Shown: positions 9,106 through 20,098, counted from the stretch's first letter. The stretch is 64,000 bases of DNA from Stutzerimonas stutzeri (GCF_000935215.1 NZ_JXXD01000015.1:27595-91594), one strand, 5' to 3'. A program made the numbers and translations. The notes: a model not told the origin generated them from the letters alone.

Positions 9106-12100
9106 ATGGATATGAACCGTCGACAGTTCTTCAAGGTCTGCGGTGTGGGCCTTGGGGCGTCGAGCATGGCGGCATTGGGTATGGCCCCACCGACGGCGTA
9201 TGCCGAGTCGATCCGGCATTTCAAACTGACCAACACGCGCGAAACCCGCAACACCTGCCCCTACTGCTCCGTCGGTTGCGGGCTGATCATCTACAGCCAG
9301 GGCAGCGGCGGCAAGAACGTCGCGCAGAACATCATCCACATCGAAGGCGACTCCGATCACCCGGTCAACCGCGGCACCCTGTGCCCGAAAGGCGCCGGCC
9401 TGCTCGACTTCGTTCACAGCCCCAACCGCCTGACCCACCCGGAAGTCCGCGAAGCCGGCAGCAACGAGTGGAAGCGCATCGAGTGGAGCGACGCCCTCGA
9501 CCGCATCGCGCGGCTGATGAAGGACGACCGCGACGCCAACTTCGTCGAACGCAACGAAGAGGGTCAGACGGTCAACCGCTGGCTGAGCACCGGTTTCCTC
9601 GCCGCCTCGGCGTCATCCAACGAGGCTGGCTACATCACCCACAAGGTGGTTCGTTCACTCGGCATTCTGGGATTCGATAACCAGGCACGTGTCTGACACG
9701 GCCCGACGGTGGCAAGTCTTGCCCCGACGTTTGGCCGTGGAGCCATGACCAATCACTGGTCCGATATCCAGAACGCTGACCTGGTCCTGATCATGGGCGG
9801 TAACGCCGCCGAAGCGCACCCGTGCGGCTTCAAATGGGTCACCGAGGCCAAGGCGCGCAACAAGGCGCGGCTGGTGGTGGTCGATCCGCGCTTCACCCGT
9901 TCGGCCTCGGTGGCCGACATGTATGCGCCGATCCGCACCGGCACCGACATCGCCTTCCTCGGCGGGCTGATCAACTACCTGCTGGAAAACGACAAGATCC
10001 AGCACGAGTACGTGGTCAACTACACCGACGTCTCGTTCATCGTGAAGGAAGGCTTCGGCTTCGAGAATGGTCTGTTCAACGGCTACGACGGCGATCGGCG
10101 TACCTATACGGACAAGGCCAGCTGGAGCTACGAGCTGGACGATGAAGGCTTCGCCCGCGTCGACAAGAGCCTGACCCACCCACGCTGCGTGTTTAATCTG
10201 CTCAAGCAGCACTACAGCCGTTACACGCCGGAAGTGGTCAGCAACATCTGCGGCACACCGCAGGACAAGATGCTGCAGGTGTGGGAGACCATCGCCGAAA
10301 CCTCGGCACCGGGCAAGGTCATGACCATCATGTACGCCCTGGGCTGGACGCAGCATTCGGTCGGTTCGCAGATGATCCGCACTGGCGCCATGGTGCAGCT
10401 GCTGCTCGGCAACATCGGCATGCCTGGCGGCGGGATGAACGCGCTGCGCGGGCACTCCAATATCCAGGGCCTGACCGATCTCGGCCTGCTCTCCAACCTG
10501 CTGCCGGGCTACATGACGCTGCCGCTGGAAGCCGAGCAGGACTACGCGGCCTACATCGCCAAGCGCACCGCCAAGCCGCTGCGCCCGGGGCAGCTGTCCT
10601 ACTGGCAGCACTACGAGAAATTCCACGTCAGCCTGATGAAGGCCTGGTACGGCAAGAACGCCACCGCGGAGAACAACTGGGGCTACGACTGGCTGCCGAA
10701 GCTGGATATCCCCGGCTACGACGTGCTCAAGGTGTTCGACATGATGTACCAGGGGCAGGTCAACGGCTATTTCTGCCAGGGCTTCAACCCCATCGCCTCG
10801 TTCCCCAACAAGGCCAAGGTCAGCGCCGCGCTGGCCAAGCTCAAGTACCTGGTGATCATGGACCCGCTGGCCACCGAGACCTCGGAGTTCTGGCGCAACG
10901 CCGGCGAGTACAACGACGTCGACACCGCCGGCATCCAGACCACGGTGTTCCGCCTGCCGACCACCTGCTTCGCCGAGGAGGACGGCTCGCTGGTCAACAG
11001 CGGTCGCTGGCTGCAATGGCACTGGAAGGCCGCCGAGCCGCCGGGCCAGGCGCAGACGGACGTGGTGATCATGGGAGGGCTGTTCCATCGCCTGCGCGAG
11101 CTGTATCGCAAGGAAGGCGGCGCCTATGCCGAGCCGCTGCTCAACATCGACTGGGGCTATCGCCAGCCGGAAGAACCGACCGCCGAGGAAATCGCCCAGG
11201 AGTACAACGGAAAGGCCCTGAGCGACGTCTTCGACCTGCAGACCGGAGCGCAGGTGGCCAAGGCCGGGGAGCTGCTGCCAGGCTTCGGTCTGCTGCGTGC
11301 CGACGGCACCACCTCCAGCGGCTGCTGGATCTGGTGTGGCTCCTGGACCCAGGCCGGCAACCAGATGGCCCGACGCGACAATGCCGACCCCTACGGCATG
11401 GGGCAGACGCTGGGCTGGGCATGGGCCTGGCCGGCCAATCGGCGCATCCTCTACAACCGCGCCTCGGCCGACCCGGCCGGCGACCCGTGGGACCCGCAGA
11501 AGAAACGCTTGGTGTGGTGGGACGGCACCAAGTGGGGCGGCACCGACGTGCCCGACTTCAAGGTCGATTCACCACCCGAAGCCGGCATGAACCCGTTCAT
11601 CATGAACCCCGAAGGGGTGGCGCGGCTGTTCGCCGTGGACAAGATGAACGAGGGGCCATTCCCCGAGCATTACGAGCCGTTTGAGACGCCCATCGGCCGC
11701 AATCCCATGCACCCGGATAACGTCCAGGCCATCAGCAATCCGGCCGCGCGGGTGTTCAAGAACGACATGGAGCTGTTCGGCACCGCGGAGGACTTCCCCT
11801 ACGCGGCCACCACCTACCGGCTGACGGAGCACTTCCACTTCTGGACCAAACATTGCCGGCTCAATGCGATCACCCAGCCCGAGCAGTTCGTCGAGATCGG
11901 CGAGGTGCTGGCCAACGAGCTGGGCATCAAGGCCGGCGAGCGGGTCAAGGTGTCGTCCAACCGCGGCTACATCAAGGCGGTGGCGGTGGTGACCAAGCGC
12001 ATCAAGCCGCTGACGGTGGACGGCCAGACCGTGCATCACATCGGCATCCCGCTGCACTGGGGCTTCGCCGGGGTGGCGCGCAACGGTTACCTGACCAACA

Positions 12101-12180
12101 CGCTGACGCCGTTCGTCGGTGACGCCAACACCCAGACGCCGGAGTTCAAGTCGTTCCTGGTCAACGTGGAGAAGGCATGA
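9106..12180 (+). CDS. fdnG: Formate dehydrogenase-N/O major subunit, selenoprotein
   Basis: One 1024-codon gene read through an in-frame TGA at 9694-9696 (residue 197), which encodes selenocysteine. Both sides of the TGA are in the same frame and align to the family ([23 protein letters not shown]). A Tat signal (NRRQFFKV) exports the folded enzyme to the periplasm. [10 protein letters not shown] binds the proximal 4Fe-4S cluster; the rest is the bis-MGD molybdenum/tungsten domain. It oxidises formate to CO2 and passes electrons to FdnH. E. coli FdnG has 1015 residues with Sec at 196. fdnH overlaps by 4 bp. If tRNA-Sec were absent, a 196-residue fragment would result. Confidence 0.96.
9697..9739 (+). 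promoter_or_regulatory. Bacterial SECIS element directing UGA to selenocysteine
   Basis: Directly after the TGA, CACGGCC (9697-9703) pairs with GGCCGTG (9733-9739), and an apical hairpin GGCAA-GTC-TTGCC occupies 9711-9723. The upper stem starts 12 bases after the UGA and the loop carries the G-U expected of SelB-binding SECIS hairpins in E. coli fdnG and fdhF. It lies within coding sequence and is read as protein after recoding. Confidence 0.92.
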
Positions 12181-13118
12181 TGGCTACTCAAGACGTGATT
12201 GCCCGCTCCGCCACGACTACCGAGCGGCCGTCGATCCGCGAGATCGGCGAGGTGGCGAAACTAATCGACGTCTCCAAGTGCATCGGCTGCAAGGCCTGCC
12301 AGGTGGCGTGTTCGGAATGGAACGACCTGCGTGATGAAGTCGGCACCAGCAACGGGACCTACGACAACCCGATCGACCTCACCGCCGAATCCTGGACGGT
12401 GATGAAGTTCGCCGAGTACGAGAACCCCGGCAGCGGCAACCTCGAGTGGCTGATCCGCAAGGACGGCTGCATGCACTGCGCCGACCCGGGCTGCCTCAAG
12501 GCCTGCCCGGCGCCGGGGGCCATCGTGAAGTACGCCAACGGCATCGTCGACTTCAACCAGGACCACTGCATCGGCTGCGGCTACTGCATCACCGGTTGCC
12601 CGTTCGACATCCCGCGTATCTCCGAGAAGGACAAGAAGGCCTACAAGTGCACGCTCTGTTCCGACCGCGTGTCGGTCGGGCTCGAGCCGGCCTGCGTGAA
12701 GACCTGCCCCACCGGGGCAATTGTCTTCGGCAGCAAGGACGATATGAAGGATCACGCGGCCGGGCGTATCGCCGATCTGAAGGAACGCGGTTTCGACCAG
12801 GCCGGCCTGTACGACCCCGATGGTGTCGGCGGTACGCACGTGATGTACGTGCTGCACCATGCCGATCAGCCCTCGCTGTACAACGACCTGCCGAACGAGC
12901 CGACCATCAGTCCACTGGTCGGCCTGTGGAAAGGCGTGACCAAGCCCCTCGCCTTGCTGGGCATGGGCGCGGCGGTGCTGGCCGGCTTCTTCCACTACAC
13001 ACGAGTCGGGCCGATCCGCGTCGAGGAAGAGGATGACAAGGCCGAACTCAGCGAGCCCGTGGTGCACCAGGTCGATCCTTCGGTGCATGTGGTCGACCCC
13101 AAGGAACCGCGCCCCTGA
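12177..13118 (+). CDS. fdnH: Formate dehydrogenase-N/O iron-sulfur (beta) subunit
   Basis: 313 residues. Carries electrons from FdnG to the cytochrome subunit through four 4Fe-4S clusters. The Cys groups are visible: [35 protein letters not shown], and CTLC with ACVKTC. A single transmembrane helix near 258-276 ([17 protein letters not shown]) anchors it, as in E. coli FdnH. The start overlaps the fdnG stop (ATGATGG; the second ATG at 12180 is equally possible). The mature protein faces the periplasm and is carried out with FdnG by the Tat route. Confidence 0.96.
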   Translation: MMATQDVIARSATTTERPSIREIGEVAKLIDVSKCIGCKACQVACSEWNDLRDEVGTSNGTYDNPIDLTAESWTVMKFAEYENPGSGNLEWLIRKDGCMHCADPGCLKACPAPGAIVKYANGIVDFNQDHCIGCGYCITGCPFDIPRISEKDKKAYKCTLCSDRVSVGLEPACVKTCPTGAIVFGSKDDMKDHAAGRIADLKERGFDQAGLYDPDGVGGTHVMYVLHHADQPSLYNDLPNEPTISPLVGLWKGVTKPLALLGMGAAVLAGFFHYTRVGPIRVEEEDDKAELSEPVVHQVDPSVHVVDPKEPRP

Positions 13119-13125
13119 TCCCGGC

Positions 13126-13143
13126 GGCCCCGTTCACGGGGCC
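13126..13143 (+). promoter_or_regulatory. Hairpin between fdnH and fdnI
   Basis: GGCCCCG, loop TTCA, CGGGGCC forms a perfect 7-bp stem 8 bases after the fdnH stop. There is no T run, so it is more likely a mRNA stability or partial attenuation structure than a full terminator. Confidence 0.55.
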
Positions 13144-13175
13144 ATCCTCGGAGTCGATCGCTCAAGGAGCCAACG

Positions 13176-13799
13176 ATGAATAACAACGACATCGAACGCT
13201 ACAACCCCTCGCAGCGAACCAATCACTGGATCGTTGCCATCCTCTTCGTACTCGCCGCGCTGTCCGGCCTGGCGCTGTTCCATCCGGCGCTGTTCGGCCT
13301 CTCCGGGCTGTTCGGCGGCGGCACCTGGACGCGCATCCTGCACCCCTTCATCGGGGTCGCGATGTTCGTCTTCTTCCTCTGGCTGGCGATCCGCTTCGCC
13401 GGGCATAACCGCATCGAAGCACGCGACCGCCAGTGGCTCAGGCAGATCAACGACGTGGTGTACAACCGCGAGGAAAAACTGCCGGAAGTCGGCCGCTACA
13501 ACGCCGGACAGAAGGTGCTGTTCTGGGTGCTGATCCTCAGCATGCTGGTGTTGCTGCTCAGTGGCATTGTCATCTGGCGCGAGTATTTCAGCAGTTTCTT
13601 CGGCATCGTCTCGCTGCGCTGGGCCAGCCTGCTGCATGCCATCGCCGCCTTCGTGCTGATCGTCAGCATCATCGTGCACATCTACGCCGCCATCTGGATC
13701 AAGGGCTCGATGGGCGCGATGCTCTACGGCACCGTCAGCCGCGCCTGGGCGCGCAAGCACCACCCGGCCTGGTATCGGGAGATCACCGAGCGCAAATAA
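13176..13799 (+). CDS. fdnI: Formate dehydrogenase cytochrome b556 (gamma) subunit
   Basis: 207 residues with four transmembrane helices (WIVAILFVLAALSGLALF; FIGVAMFVFFLWLAIRF; VLFWVLILSMLVLLLSGIVI; SLLHAIAAFVLIVSIIVHIY). Conserved His residues in RTNHWIV, LHPFIG, LLHAI and VHIYAAIW are the expected haem b ligands. It hands electrons from FdnH to quinone. AAGGAG precedes the ATG. Length and topology match E. coli FdnI/FdoI (about 211-217 residues). Confidence 0.95.
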   Translation: MNNNDIERYNPSQRTNHWIVAILFVLAALSGLALFHPALFGLSGLFGGGTWTRILHPFIGVAMFVFFLWLAIRFAGHNRIEARDRQWLRQINDVVYNREEKLPEVGRYNAGQKVLFWVLILSMLVLLLSGIVIWREYFSSFFGIVSLRWASLLHAIAAFVLIVSIIVHIYAAIWIKGSMGAMLYGTVSRAWARKHHPAWYREITERK

Positions 13800-13814
13800 G
13801 CACACCGCTGTAGC

Positions 13815-13847
13815 CGAAGATTCCCCGCACACGCGCGGGAGTCTTCG
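13815..13847 (+). terminator. Possible weak terminator or attenuator after fdnI
   Basis: CGAAGA (13815-13820) pairs with TCTTCG (13842-13847), and CCCGC with GCGGG inside. No T tract follows, so some read-through into fdhE-selA-selB is plausible and would couple enzyme and Sec-machinery expression. Confidence 0.5.
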
Positions 13848-13929
13848 ACCTCGCGCATCATCGAAAGCCGAGCGACAGCCGGTGACGGACTATGCTGTTC
13901 GGCACAACCCCAAGAATAAGGAGTCCTGC

Positions 13930-14847
13930 GTGGCAGGCACCATTCTCGAACCCGGGCAGATCGAAGCCGCTGCCAGCAAACCACCCTTTCTCAACCTGCC
14001 ACCGCTCAACCTGTTCGCCCTGCGCAGCGAGCGCCTGACCAGGCTCGCCGAAGGCCATCCGTTCGCCGACTACCTGCGCCTGCTGGCAGCGGTGTGCCAG
14101 GCGCAACAGCAGGTGCTGGACAACCCGCCGGCACTCGCCCCGCTGGATGAACACCGCACCCGTGAAAGCCTCAAACACAACCTGCCGCCCCTGGCTGCCG
14201 ATACCCTGGTCCGCGACGATGCCTGGCTGACGATGCTGGATGCCTGGCTGGAAGCCTTCGTGGTGCCGGACAACCCTGCGGTAGCCGCTGCCATCGAGCA
14301 ACTGCGCAAGACCGAAAGCGGCCAGCGCAAGGCCTGGGCCGTGGCACTGGTCAGCGGCCAGTACGACAGCCTGCCGCCGGCGCTGGTGCCCTTTCTCGGC
14401 GCCGCCCTGCAACTGGCCTGGAGCCACCGGCTGCTGCAGCTCGACCTCTCCGACCTGCGCGAGCGCGAAGACCAGACCCACTGCCCCTGCTGCGGCGCGC
14501 CACCGATGGCAGGCATCATCCGCCATCGCGGGCAGCTCAACGGCTTGCGTTATCTGGTCTGCTCGCTGTGCGCCTGCGAGTGGCATTACGTGCGCGTCAA
14601 ATGCAGCCTCTGCCGCAGCACCAAGAAGCTCGACTACCTGCACTTCGAAGGCTCACCGCAGGGCATCAAGGCCGAGGTCTGCCCCGAGTGCAACGGCTAC
14701 CTCAAACAGCTCTACCTTGACCTGGCGCCGGATGGCGAAAGCCTGTCCGCCGACCTCGCCACCCTGGACCTGGACCTGCTGCTGGCCGAGCAGGGTTTCC
14801 AGCGTCAGGCACCCAACCTGCTGCTGGCACCGGGGGGCGATGCATGA
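13930..14847 (+). CDS. fdhE: Formate dehydrogenase accessory protein FdhE
   Basis: 305 residues, needed for maturation of respiratory formate dehydrogenases. The C-terminal rubredoxin-like part has four CxxC pairs (CPCCG, CSLCAC, CSLCRS, CPECNG), the hallmark of FdhE. GTG 13930 is chosen because AAGGAG lies 6 bases upstream and the length then matches E. coli FdhE (309); an earlier in-frame start adds 16 residues with no ribosome site. selA overlaps its stop by 4 bp, placing it in the same operon as the Sec genes. Confidence 0.94.
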   Translation: MAGTILEPGQIEAAASKPPFLNLPPLNLFALRSERLTRLAEGHPFADYLRLLAAVCQAQQQVLDNPPALAPLDEHRTRESLKHNLPPLAADTLVRDDAWLTMLDAWLEAFVVPDNPAVAAAIEQLRKTESGQRKAWAVALVSGQYDSLPPALVPFLGAALQLAWSHRLLQLDLSDLREREDQTHCPCCGAPPMAGIIRHRGQLNGLRYLVCSLCACEWHYVRVKCSLCRSTKKLDYLHFEGSPQGIKAEVCPECNGYLKQLYLDLAPDGESLSADLATLDLDLLLAEQGFQRQAPNLLLAPGGDA

Positions 14848-16253
14848 GCAGCAGCCACCTGCCCTCGGTCGACAAGCTGCTGCGCGACCCAGCCTGCCAA
14901 CCGCTGCAACAGCGCTACGGTCGCCAGGCATTGCTGAGCACCCTGCGCGACCTGCTCGATGAACTGCGCGAGCCGGCCCGCCATGGCCAGCTGGCCGCAC
15001 TGGAACTGTCCGAAGCGGTGCTCGCCGGGCGCGCCGGCGAACGCCTGGCCAGCCAGCACCGCAGCCGCGTGCGCCGGGTGTTCAACCTCACCGGCACGGT
15101 GCTGCACACCAACCTCGGCCGCGCCTTGCTGCCGGATGAAGCCATCGAGGCGATCACCCTTGCGGCGCGCTACCCGCTCAACCTGGAGTTCGATCTCGCC
15201 ACTGGCAAGCGCGGCGACCGCGACGACCTCATCGAAGGGCTGATCCGCGAGCTGACCGGCGCCGAGGCCGTTACCGTGGTCAACAACAACGCCGCCGCCG
15301 TGCTGCTGGCCTTGAACAGTCTCGGCGCACGCAAGGAAGGCATCATTTCCCGCGGCGAGCTGATCGAGATCGGCGGTGCCTTCCGCATCCCCGACATCAT
15401 GGCCCGCGCCGGCGTGAAGCTGCATGAAGTCGGCACCACCAACCGCACCCACGCCAAGGATTACGAAGCGGCCATCAACTCGCGCTCGGGTCTGTTGATG
15501 CGCGTGCACACCAGCAACTACAGCGTGCAAGGCTTCACCGCCAGCGTCGCCACCGCCGAACTGGCGCGCATCGCCCATGCCCACGACCTGCCGTTGCTGG
15601 AAGACCTCGGCAGCGGCAGCCTGCTCGACCTCTCGCGTTGGGGTCTGCCGAAGGAGCCGACGGTGCAGGAAGCGCTGCGCGACGGCGCCGATATCGTCAC
15701 CTTCAGCGGCGACAAACTGCTCGGCGGCCCGCAGGCCGGGCTGATCGTCGGCAGCAAGGCGCTGATCCAGAAGATCAAGAAGAACCCCCTCAAGCGCGCC
15801 CTGCGCGTCGACAAGCTGACCCTCGCCGCGCTGGAAGCGGTGCTCAACCTCTATCGCGACCCCGACCGCCTCGCCGAGCGCCTTACCAGCCTGCGCCTGC
15901 TCAGTCGCCCGCAGACGGAGATCCGCGACCAGGCCGAACGCATCGCCCCGGCACTGGCCACCGTGCTCGGTAAAACCTGGCTAGTCTCCGTAACCGATGC
16001 CCTGGGCATGATCGGCAGCGGCGCGCAGCCGGTGGCACGCCTGCCCAGTGCCGCCCTGTGCATCCGCCCGCAGCAACCCAAGCGCCTGCGCGGCCGCAGC
16101 CTGCGCCAGCTGGAAGAAGCCCTGCGCTGCCTGCCGATTCCTGTGCTCGGGCGCATCGATGACGACGCCCTCTGGCTCGACCTGCGCCAGCTCGACGACG
16201 AACCGGCCTTCCTCCAGCAAATGGTGCACCTGCAAGAGGAGCTGGCCCGTTGA
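14844..16253 (+). CDS. selA: L-seryl-tRNA(Sec) selenium transferase SelA
   Basis: 469 residues. PLP enzyme that converts Ser-tRNA(Sec) to Sec-tRNA(Sec) with selenophosphate. The PLP-binding Lys291 lies in [14 protein letters not shown]; family blocks [20 protein letters not shown] and [12 protein letters not shown] are intact. Length matches the family (about 463). It overlaps fdhE (ATGA) and selB. Its tRNA substrate gene selC lies downstream, now split by a prophage. selD (selenophosphate synthase) is not in the window. Confidence 0.97.
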   Translation: MSSSHLPSVDKLLRDPACQPLQQRYGRQALLSTLRDLLDELREPARHGQLAALELSEAVLAGRAGERLASQHRSRVRRVFNLTGTVLHTNLGRALLPDEAIEAITLAARYPLNLEFDLATGKRGDRDDLIEGLIRELTGAEAVTVVNNNAAAVLLALNSLGARKEGIISRGELIEIGGAFRIPDIMARAGVKLHEVGTTNRTHAKDYEAAINSRSGLLMRVHTSNYSVQGFTASVATAELARIAHAHDLPLLEDLGSGSLLDLSRWGLPKEPTVQEALRDGADIVTFSGDKLLGGPQAGLIVGSKALIQKIKKNPLKRALRVDKLTLAALEAVLNLYRDPDRLAERLTSLRLLSRPQTEIRDQAERIAPALATVLGKTWLVSVTDALGMIGSGAQPVARLPSAALCIRPQQPKRLRGRSLRQLEEALRCLPIPVLGRIDDDALWLDLRQLDDEPAFLQQMVHLQEELAR

Positions 16254-18166
16254 TCGTCGGTACCGCCGGCCATATCGACCATGGCAAGACCGCACTGCTG
16301 CAAGCCCTCACCGGGCAACAGGGCGACCGCCGCCGCGAGGAGCGCGAGCGCGGCATCACCATCGACCTCGGCTACGTCTACGCCGACCTCGGTGAAGGCA
16401 GCCTCACCGGCTTTATCGACGTGCCGGGCCACGAGCGTTTCGTGCACAACATGCTGGCCGGCGCCAGCGGCATCGACTGCGTGCTGCTGGTGGTCGCCGC
16501 CGACGATGGCGTCATGCCGCAGACCCGCGAACACCTGGCCATCGTCGAGCTGCTCGGCATCCGTCGCGCGCTGGTAGCGCTGACCAAGATCGACCGCGTC
16601 GAGCCGGTGCGCATCGCCGAAGTCCAGCAGCAGATCGAAGCCCTGCTGGCCGCCGGACCACTGGCCGGCGCGCCGATCTTCCCGGTCTCAAGCATTCGCG
16701 GCGACGGCATCGACGCCCTGCGCACCGCGCTGATCGAAGAAGCCGCACGCACCGCCGCACGCAGCGACAGCGGCCACTTCCGCCTGGCCATCGACCGCGC
16801 CTTCAGCGTCACCGGCGCGGGTGTGGTGGTCACCGGCACCGCCTTTGCCGGGCGCGTACGAATCGGCGACGAACTATTGCTCGGCCCCGTCGGCAAACGC
16901 GTGCGCGTCCGTGGTCTGCACGCACAGAACCGTGAAGCGGGCGAAGCCCATGCCGGCCAGCGCGTGGCGCTGAATCTTGCCGGTGAGCGTTTGGCCGTCG
17001 AACAGATCCATCGCGGCGACTGGCTACTGCACCCCTTGCTGCACGCGCCGACGCAACGCATCGATATCGACTTCCAGCTGCTGCCCGGCGAGGCCCACGA
17101 ACTCAAGCACTGGACGCCGGTGCACGTGCACCTCGGCGCCCAGGACGTCACCGCGCGCGTCGCCCTGCTCGAAGATGCGAGCCTGGCACCGGGCGAACGC
17201 GCCTTTGCCCAATTACTGCTGAATGCACCGAGCCACGCCGTGCATGGCGACCGCATCGTCCTGCGCGATCAGTCCGCCCAGCGCACCCTCGGCGGGGGCC
17301 GCGTGCTCGACCCGTACGCACCACCGCGCAATCGCCGCCGCGCCGCACGGCTGGAGCAACTTCGCGCCCTCGCCCAGCCGAGCCTGGAGCAGGCATTGCC
17401 GCCGCTGCTCGCCAGCGCCGCCAACGGCATCGACCCACAAAGCCTGGAACGCCAGTTCAACCGCCCGCGCGATGGCTGGCAGCTGCCGCACGGCGTAGTG
17501 GAAGTAGGTACACGACTGGGCCCACGACTGTTCGATCAGGCCCGCTGGAGCGAACTCGAAACCACCCTGCTCGCCACCCTGCAGCGTTTTCACGAAGAAC
17601 AACCCGACGAACTCGGCCCCGACCGGGACCGCCTGCGCCGCTACGCCCTGCCGCAACTGGAACGGCCGGTGTTCATCGCCCTACTGGAACAGGCACTGGC
17701 CGCCGGCAGCATCGAAACCAGCGGCCCCTGGCTGCACCGCCCCGATCACCGGGTGCGCCTGAGCGATGCGGAAGAAGGTTTGAAGGAACGCCTGTGGCCG
17801 CTGCTCGAAGCCGGTCAGTTCGACCCGCCCTGGGTCCGCGACCTGGCACGGGGCCTCGGCGTCGATGAAACGCAGATGCGCAATCTGCTCCGCAAGCTCG
17901 CCCGCCTCGGCCTGTTGCAACAGGTGGTGAAAGATTTGTTCTACCCCGAGTTCACCATTCGCCAACTCGCGGGGCATGTACTGCAACTGGAAGCACAAAG
18001 CGGCGTGATCCGCGCCGCCGCCTTCCGCGACCGCATCCAGCTCGGCCGCAAACGCAGCATCCAGCTGCTCGAACACTTCGACCGCATCGGCCTCACCCGC
18101 CGCTTCGGCAACGAACGCAAAGTCCGCCAGGACAGTGCCTTGGCGATCCAGTCAGGCCTGGGGTAG
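16250..18166 (+). CDS. selB: Selenocysteine-specific elongation factor SelB
   Basis: 638 residues, starting at a TTG (16250) that overlaps the selA stop as TTGA, so translation is probably coupled. The EF-Tu-like GTPase half has [25 protein letters not shown] and TKID; the C-terminal winged-helix repeats (for example [23 protein letters not shown]) bind the SECIS hairpin. It delivers Sec-tRNA(Sec) to UGA codons such as that in fdnG. Length is normal for bacterial SelB (about 614-640). It stops 38 bases before the original selC position. Confidence 0.97.
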   Translation: MIVGTAGHIDHGKTALLQALTGQQGDRRREERERGITIDLGYVYADLGEGSLTGFIDVPGHERFVHNMLAGASGIDCVLLVVAADDGVMPQTREHLAIVELLGIRRALVALTKIDRVEPVRIAEVQQQIEALLAAGPLAGAPIFPVSSIRGDGIDALRTALIEEAARTAARSDSGHFRLAIDRAFSVTGAGVVVTGTAFAGRVRIGDELLLGPVGKRVRVRGLHAQNREAGEAHAGQRVALNLAGERLAVEQIHRGDWLLHPLLHAPTQRIDIDFQLLPGEAHELKHWTPVHVHLGAQDVTARVALLEDASLAPGERAFAQLLLNAPSHAVHGDRIVLRDQSAQRTLGGGRVLDPYAPPRNRRRAARLEQLRALAQPSLEQALPPLLASAANGIDPQSLERQFNRPRDGWQLPHGVVEVGTRLGPRLFDQARWSELETTLLATLQRFHEEQPDELGPDRDRLRRYALPQLERPVFIALLEQALAAGSIETSGPWLHRPDHRVRLSDAEEGLKERLWPLLEAGQFDPPWVRDLARGLGVDETQMRNLLRKLARLGLLQQVVKDLFYPEFTIRQLAGHVLQLEAQSGVIRAAAFRDRIQLGRKRSIQLLEHFDRIGLTRRFGNERKVRQDSALAIQSGLG

Positions 18167-18199
18167 GCTGGTCGTCGCTTCCTTTTCGCTTCTGGACCA

Positions 18200-18243
18200 A
18201 ATAAGGAAGGCAATCGCACCCGGTGGTGCGGCCGGGCTTCAAA
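18200..18243 (+). repeat. attL: 44-bp core with stranded 5' half of tRNA-Sec
   Basis: Bases 18205-18243 equal the first 39 nt of tRNA-Sec (acceptor 5' strand, 6-bp D stem, anticodon 5' strand and loop CTTCAAA). Identity with the right copy stops just after the loop. This is the host's original 5' half, 38 bases downstream of selB, now lacking a 3' half. It may be transcribed from the sel operon as a non-functional tRNA half. Confidence 0.93.
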
Positions 18244-18347
18244 TCCTGTTTTATTATCGCTCGTCAGGGAACATCATTGGTTAATACTGGCTACTCGGCC
18301 CCACCTCGAAATTGGTTTTGGCCATCTCAAGTCTTTAAAGGTCTTTA

Positions 18348-18370
18348 TTTTCGACAGTTCTTCGACACTA
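18348..18370 (+). repeat. Left candidate integrase arm-type site (TTCGACA repeats)
   Basis: A 23-bp stretch differing at one base from 29078-29100. It holds TTCGACA at 18350 and 18361 (11-bp spacing), and TTCGACC follows at 18371. It lies 105 bp inside attL and overlaps the stop codon of the ATPase gene. Paired with the right copy it would flank attP in the circular phage, as arm-type sites of tyrosine integrases do. Confidence 0.55.
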
Positions 18371-20080
18371 TTCGACCGGAGTGATCAGTTTTAAGAAACG
18401 TTCATCTCTGAGCGCTTCAGACGGCTCCAACAACAAATCTGGATCTGCCTTCAAAGTTTCTTGTATGAATTTCTTTGTTTTCCCAAGCAACTCCTTTCCA
18501 GGCGTCAGATACAAACCAAACTGGGCATACCAATCGTCTGCGATTCCGTCAGCGATAGCTACATCTATCTGCCCATCTTTATTAAGCGCTAGATCTCGTC
18601 TATGCCTATGAATAAAGTTACGCAGCTTTCTTTTCGTCTCACCCTCAAGCTCTTTGATATGCGCCTCATGCACCTCACGCGCATCCTCAACAGAAATTCC
18701 ATATATATTTGAAACATGCTGAGGATCGCAAAAATATGATTCTATCTCTTGATACTTTGTCACAAATAAGGAGATGCTCTTTTTTTCACAATCATCAATT
18801 AGCTTTATTATATCTCTATCAGAGTCTATTTTTTCATCTCTATCAACGTGCAAAATTACTTCTGCAGTAGGAATTTGTTTATGCACAAACCCCTTTAATA
18901 TTTTTGCGAAATCAACTTTCGCGCACCCTTCATAAGAATGAAGAACAAACTCATCTTCGCTCAGGCCGTTTGCGAGGATAAATTTTTTAAGGAATGCTTT
19001 TTTCTCTTTTATATTATCAACTTTATCTTCTGTGACGACTATGTATCTTAGCTTCTTTTTAGAAAACAAATAGTCAGCATCGGCAGCGCCAATATCTATG
19101 AGTATTTTACTTTCCTTTACATCTTCAAATACCCTGCCGCCTTGGAAGTGAACTACGTTCGCTTGATCTTCCAAGGCTTCCAAAATGTATCTAGAGTGAG
19201 TTGAAAAGACGATCTTCAAAGTCTCATTTGCTTTCGCCCGCTTGGCGAGCTCATGAGCTAGGTTCTTCTGTTTGGTCGGATGAATATGGGAGTCAGGCTC
19301 ATCTAACAGAATTATCTTCGGACTGAAGTATTCTATATAAGCAAATATCTGTATGACTTGGAGCAGCCCAGTCCCTACGGAGTCCAGAGGGAGTTCGATT
19401 CCGGCGTAGTCAACATGCACATGAATATATTCAGACTTATTTTCATCAAACCTTACAATTACTTTCACCTCTTCATATATGTTATTTACAGAAGAATGGA
19501 AAGCCCTCCACTTTTGCACGTCTTTACTTATCGAGTAAAGAATGTTCCGTAAGTAGTTATTGCTATCCCCGCGAGTTGCTGACTTCTTAACAGTGATTGA
19601 AACTTCATATTTTTCTTGAGTTGGAATCCCAGCAATTCCCGGGACATAAACACAATACGGCTTGGCAATATTGCTTAACTCATCACCTAAAGCCTTTCCA
19701 CCACTAAGCAAAGTACTAAATCCACCATTTTTTCCTTTAGATATTTTTAATGTGGATGAGTTGCCGTCAGAAAAAATAAACTCAATCCAAGCTCTATCTT
19801 TCTTTGTCCTAGAACCGGTTAGCCTTTTGCCGTGATAGAGATATTCAATGCTTTTAGTAGGTGTATATAGAAATTCACTAGAGTCAAGAGATAGCGTTTT
19901 CTGCCCCTTCGACCAAGTTCCGCCGGCCAAGCTTAGCGTTTGGCAACCAGAAATAGCGAACTGAATCCCTTGAATAAAGCTACTCTTCCCTGAGTTATTT
20001 GCCCCAATAAATATGTTCAGGGACTTAAGATGAATGGATGCCTCGTCAATCTTCTTAAACTTCTTGATTTGAATATCCAT
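18368..20080 (-). CDS. AAA-family ATPase with C-terminal TOPRIM-like domain, candidate phage-borne defence protein
   Basis: 570 residues, AT-rich compared with its surroundings and transcribed against the phage genes, so probably acquired cargo. The N-terminal SMC/ABC-like ATPase has Walker A GANNSGKSS (26-34), Walker B KIILLDEPDSHIHP (about 255-268) and switch STHS (293-296). The C-terminal part shows an acidic pattern like TOPRIM nucleases: E351 in VVTEDKVDN, then HVDRDE (411-416), then EIESYF. Class-1 OLD nucleases have this one-chain layout and a similar length; PARIS systems carry the two parts as AriA and AriB, so a fused PARIS-like protein is an alternative. Role in defence is inferred. 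Confidence 0.75.
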   Translation of the reverse strand: MDIQIKKFKKIDEASIHLKSLNIFIGANNSGKSSFIQGIQFAISGCQTLSLAGGTWSKGQKTLSLDSSEFLYTPTKSIEYLYHGKRLTGSRTKKDRAWIEFIFSDGNSSTLKISKGKNGGFSTLLSGGKALGDELSNIAKPYCVYVPGIAGIPTQEKYEVSITVKKSATRGDSNNYLRNILYSISKDVQKWRAFHSSVNNIYEEVKVIVRFDENKSEYIHVHVDYAGIELPLDSVGTGLLQVIQIFAYIEYFSPKIILLDEPDSHIHPTKQKNLAHELAKRAKANETLKIVFSTHSRYILEALEDQANVVHFQGGRVFEDVKESKILIDIGAADADYLFSKKKLRYIVVTEDKVDNIKEKKAFLKKFILANGLSEDEFVLHSYEGCAKVDFAKILKGFVHKQIPTAEVILHVDRDEKIDSDRDIIKLIDDCEKKSISLFVTKYQEIESYFCDPQHVSNIYGISVEDAREVHEAHIKELEGETKRKLRNFIHRHRRDLALNKDGQIDVAIADGIADDWYAQFGLYLTPGKELLGKTKKFIQETLKADPDLLLEPSEALRDERFLKLITPVE

Positions 20081-20098
20081 TACGTCTGCAACACCTTT

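Noticed and set aside
9694..9696. fdnG as a pseudogene with a premature stop
   Set aside because: SECIS hairpin, Sec position matching E. coli, and neighbouring selA, selB and selC explain the TGA as selenocysteine.
9655..11088. 477-codon leftward reading frame inside fdnG
   Set aside because: Antisense shadow of a conserved enzyme gene; no ribosome site or domain.
18205..18243. A second functional tRNA-Sec gene after selB
   Set aside because: Only the 5' half is present; the anticodon stem 3' strand, variable arm, T arm and acceptor 3' strand are missing.
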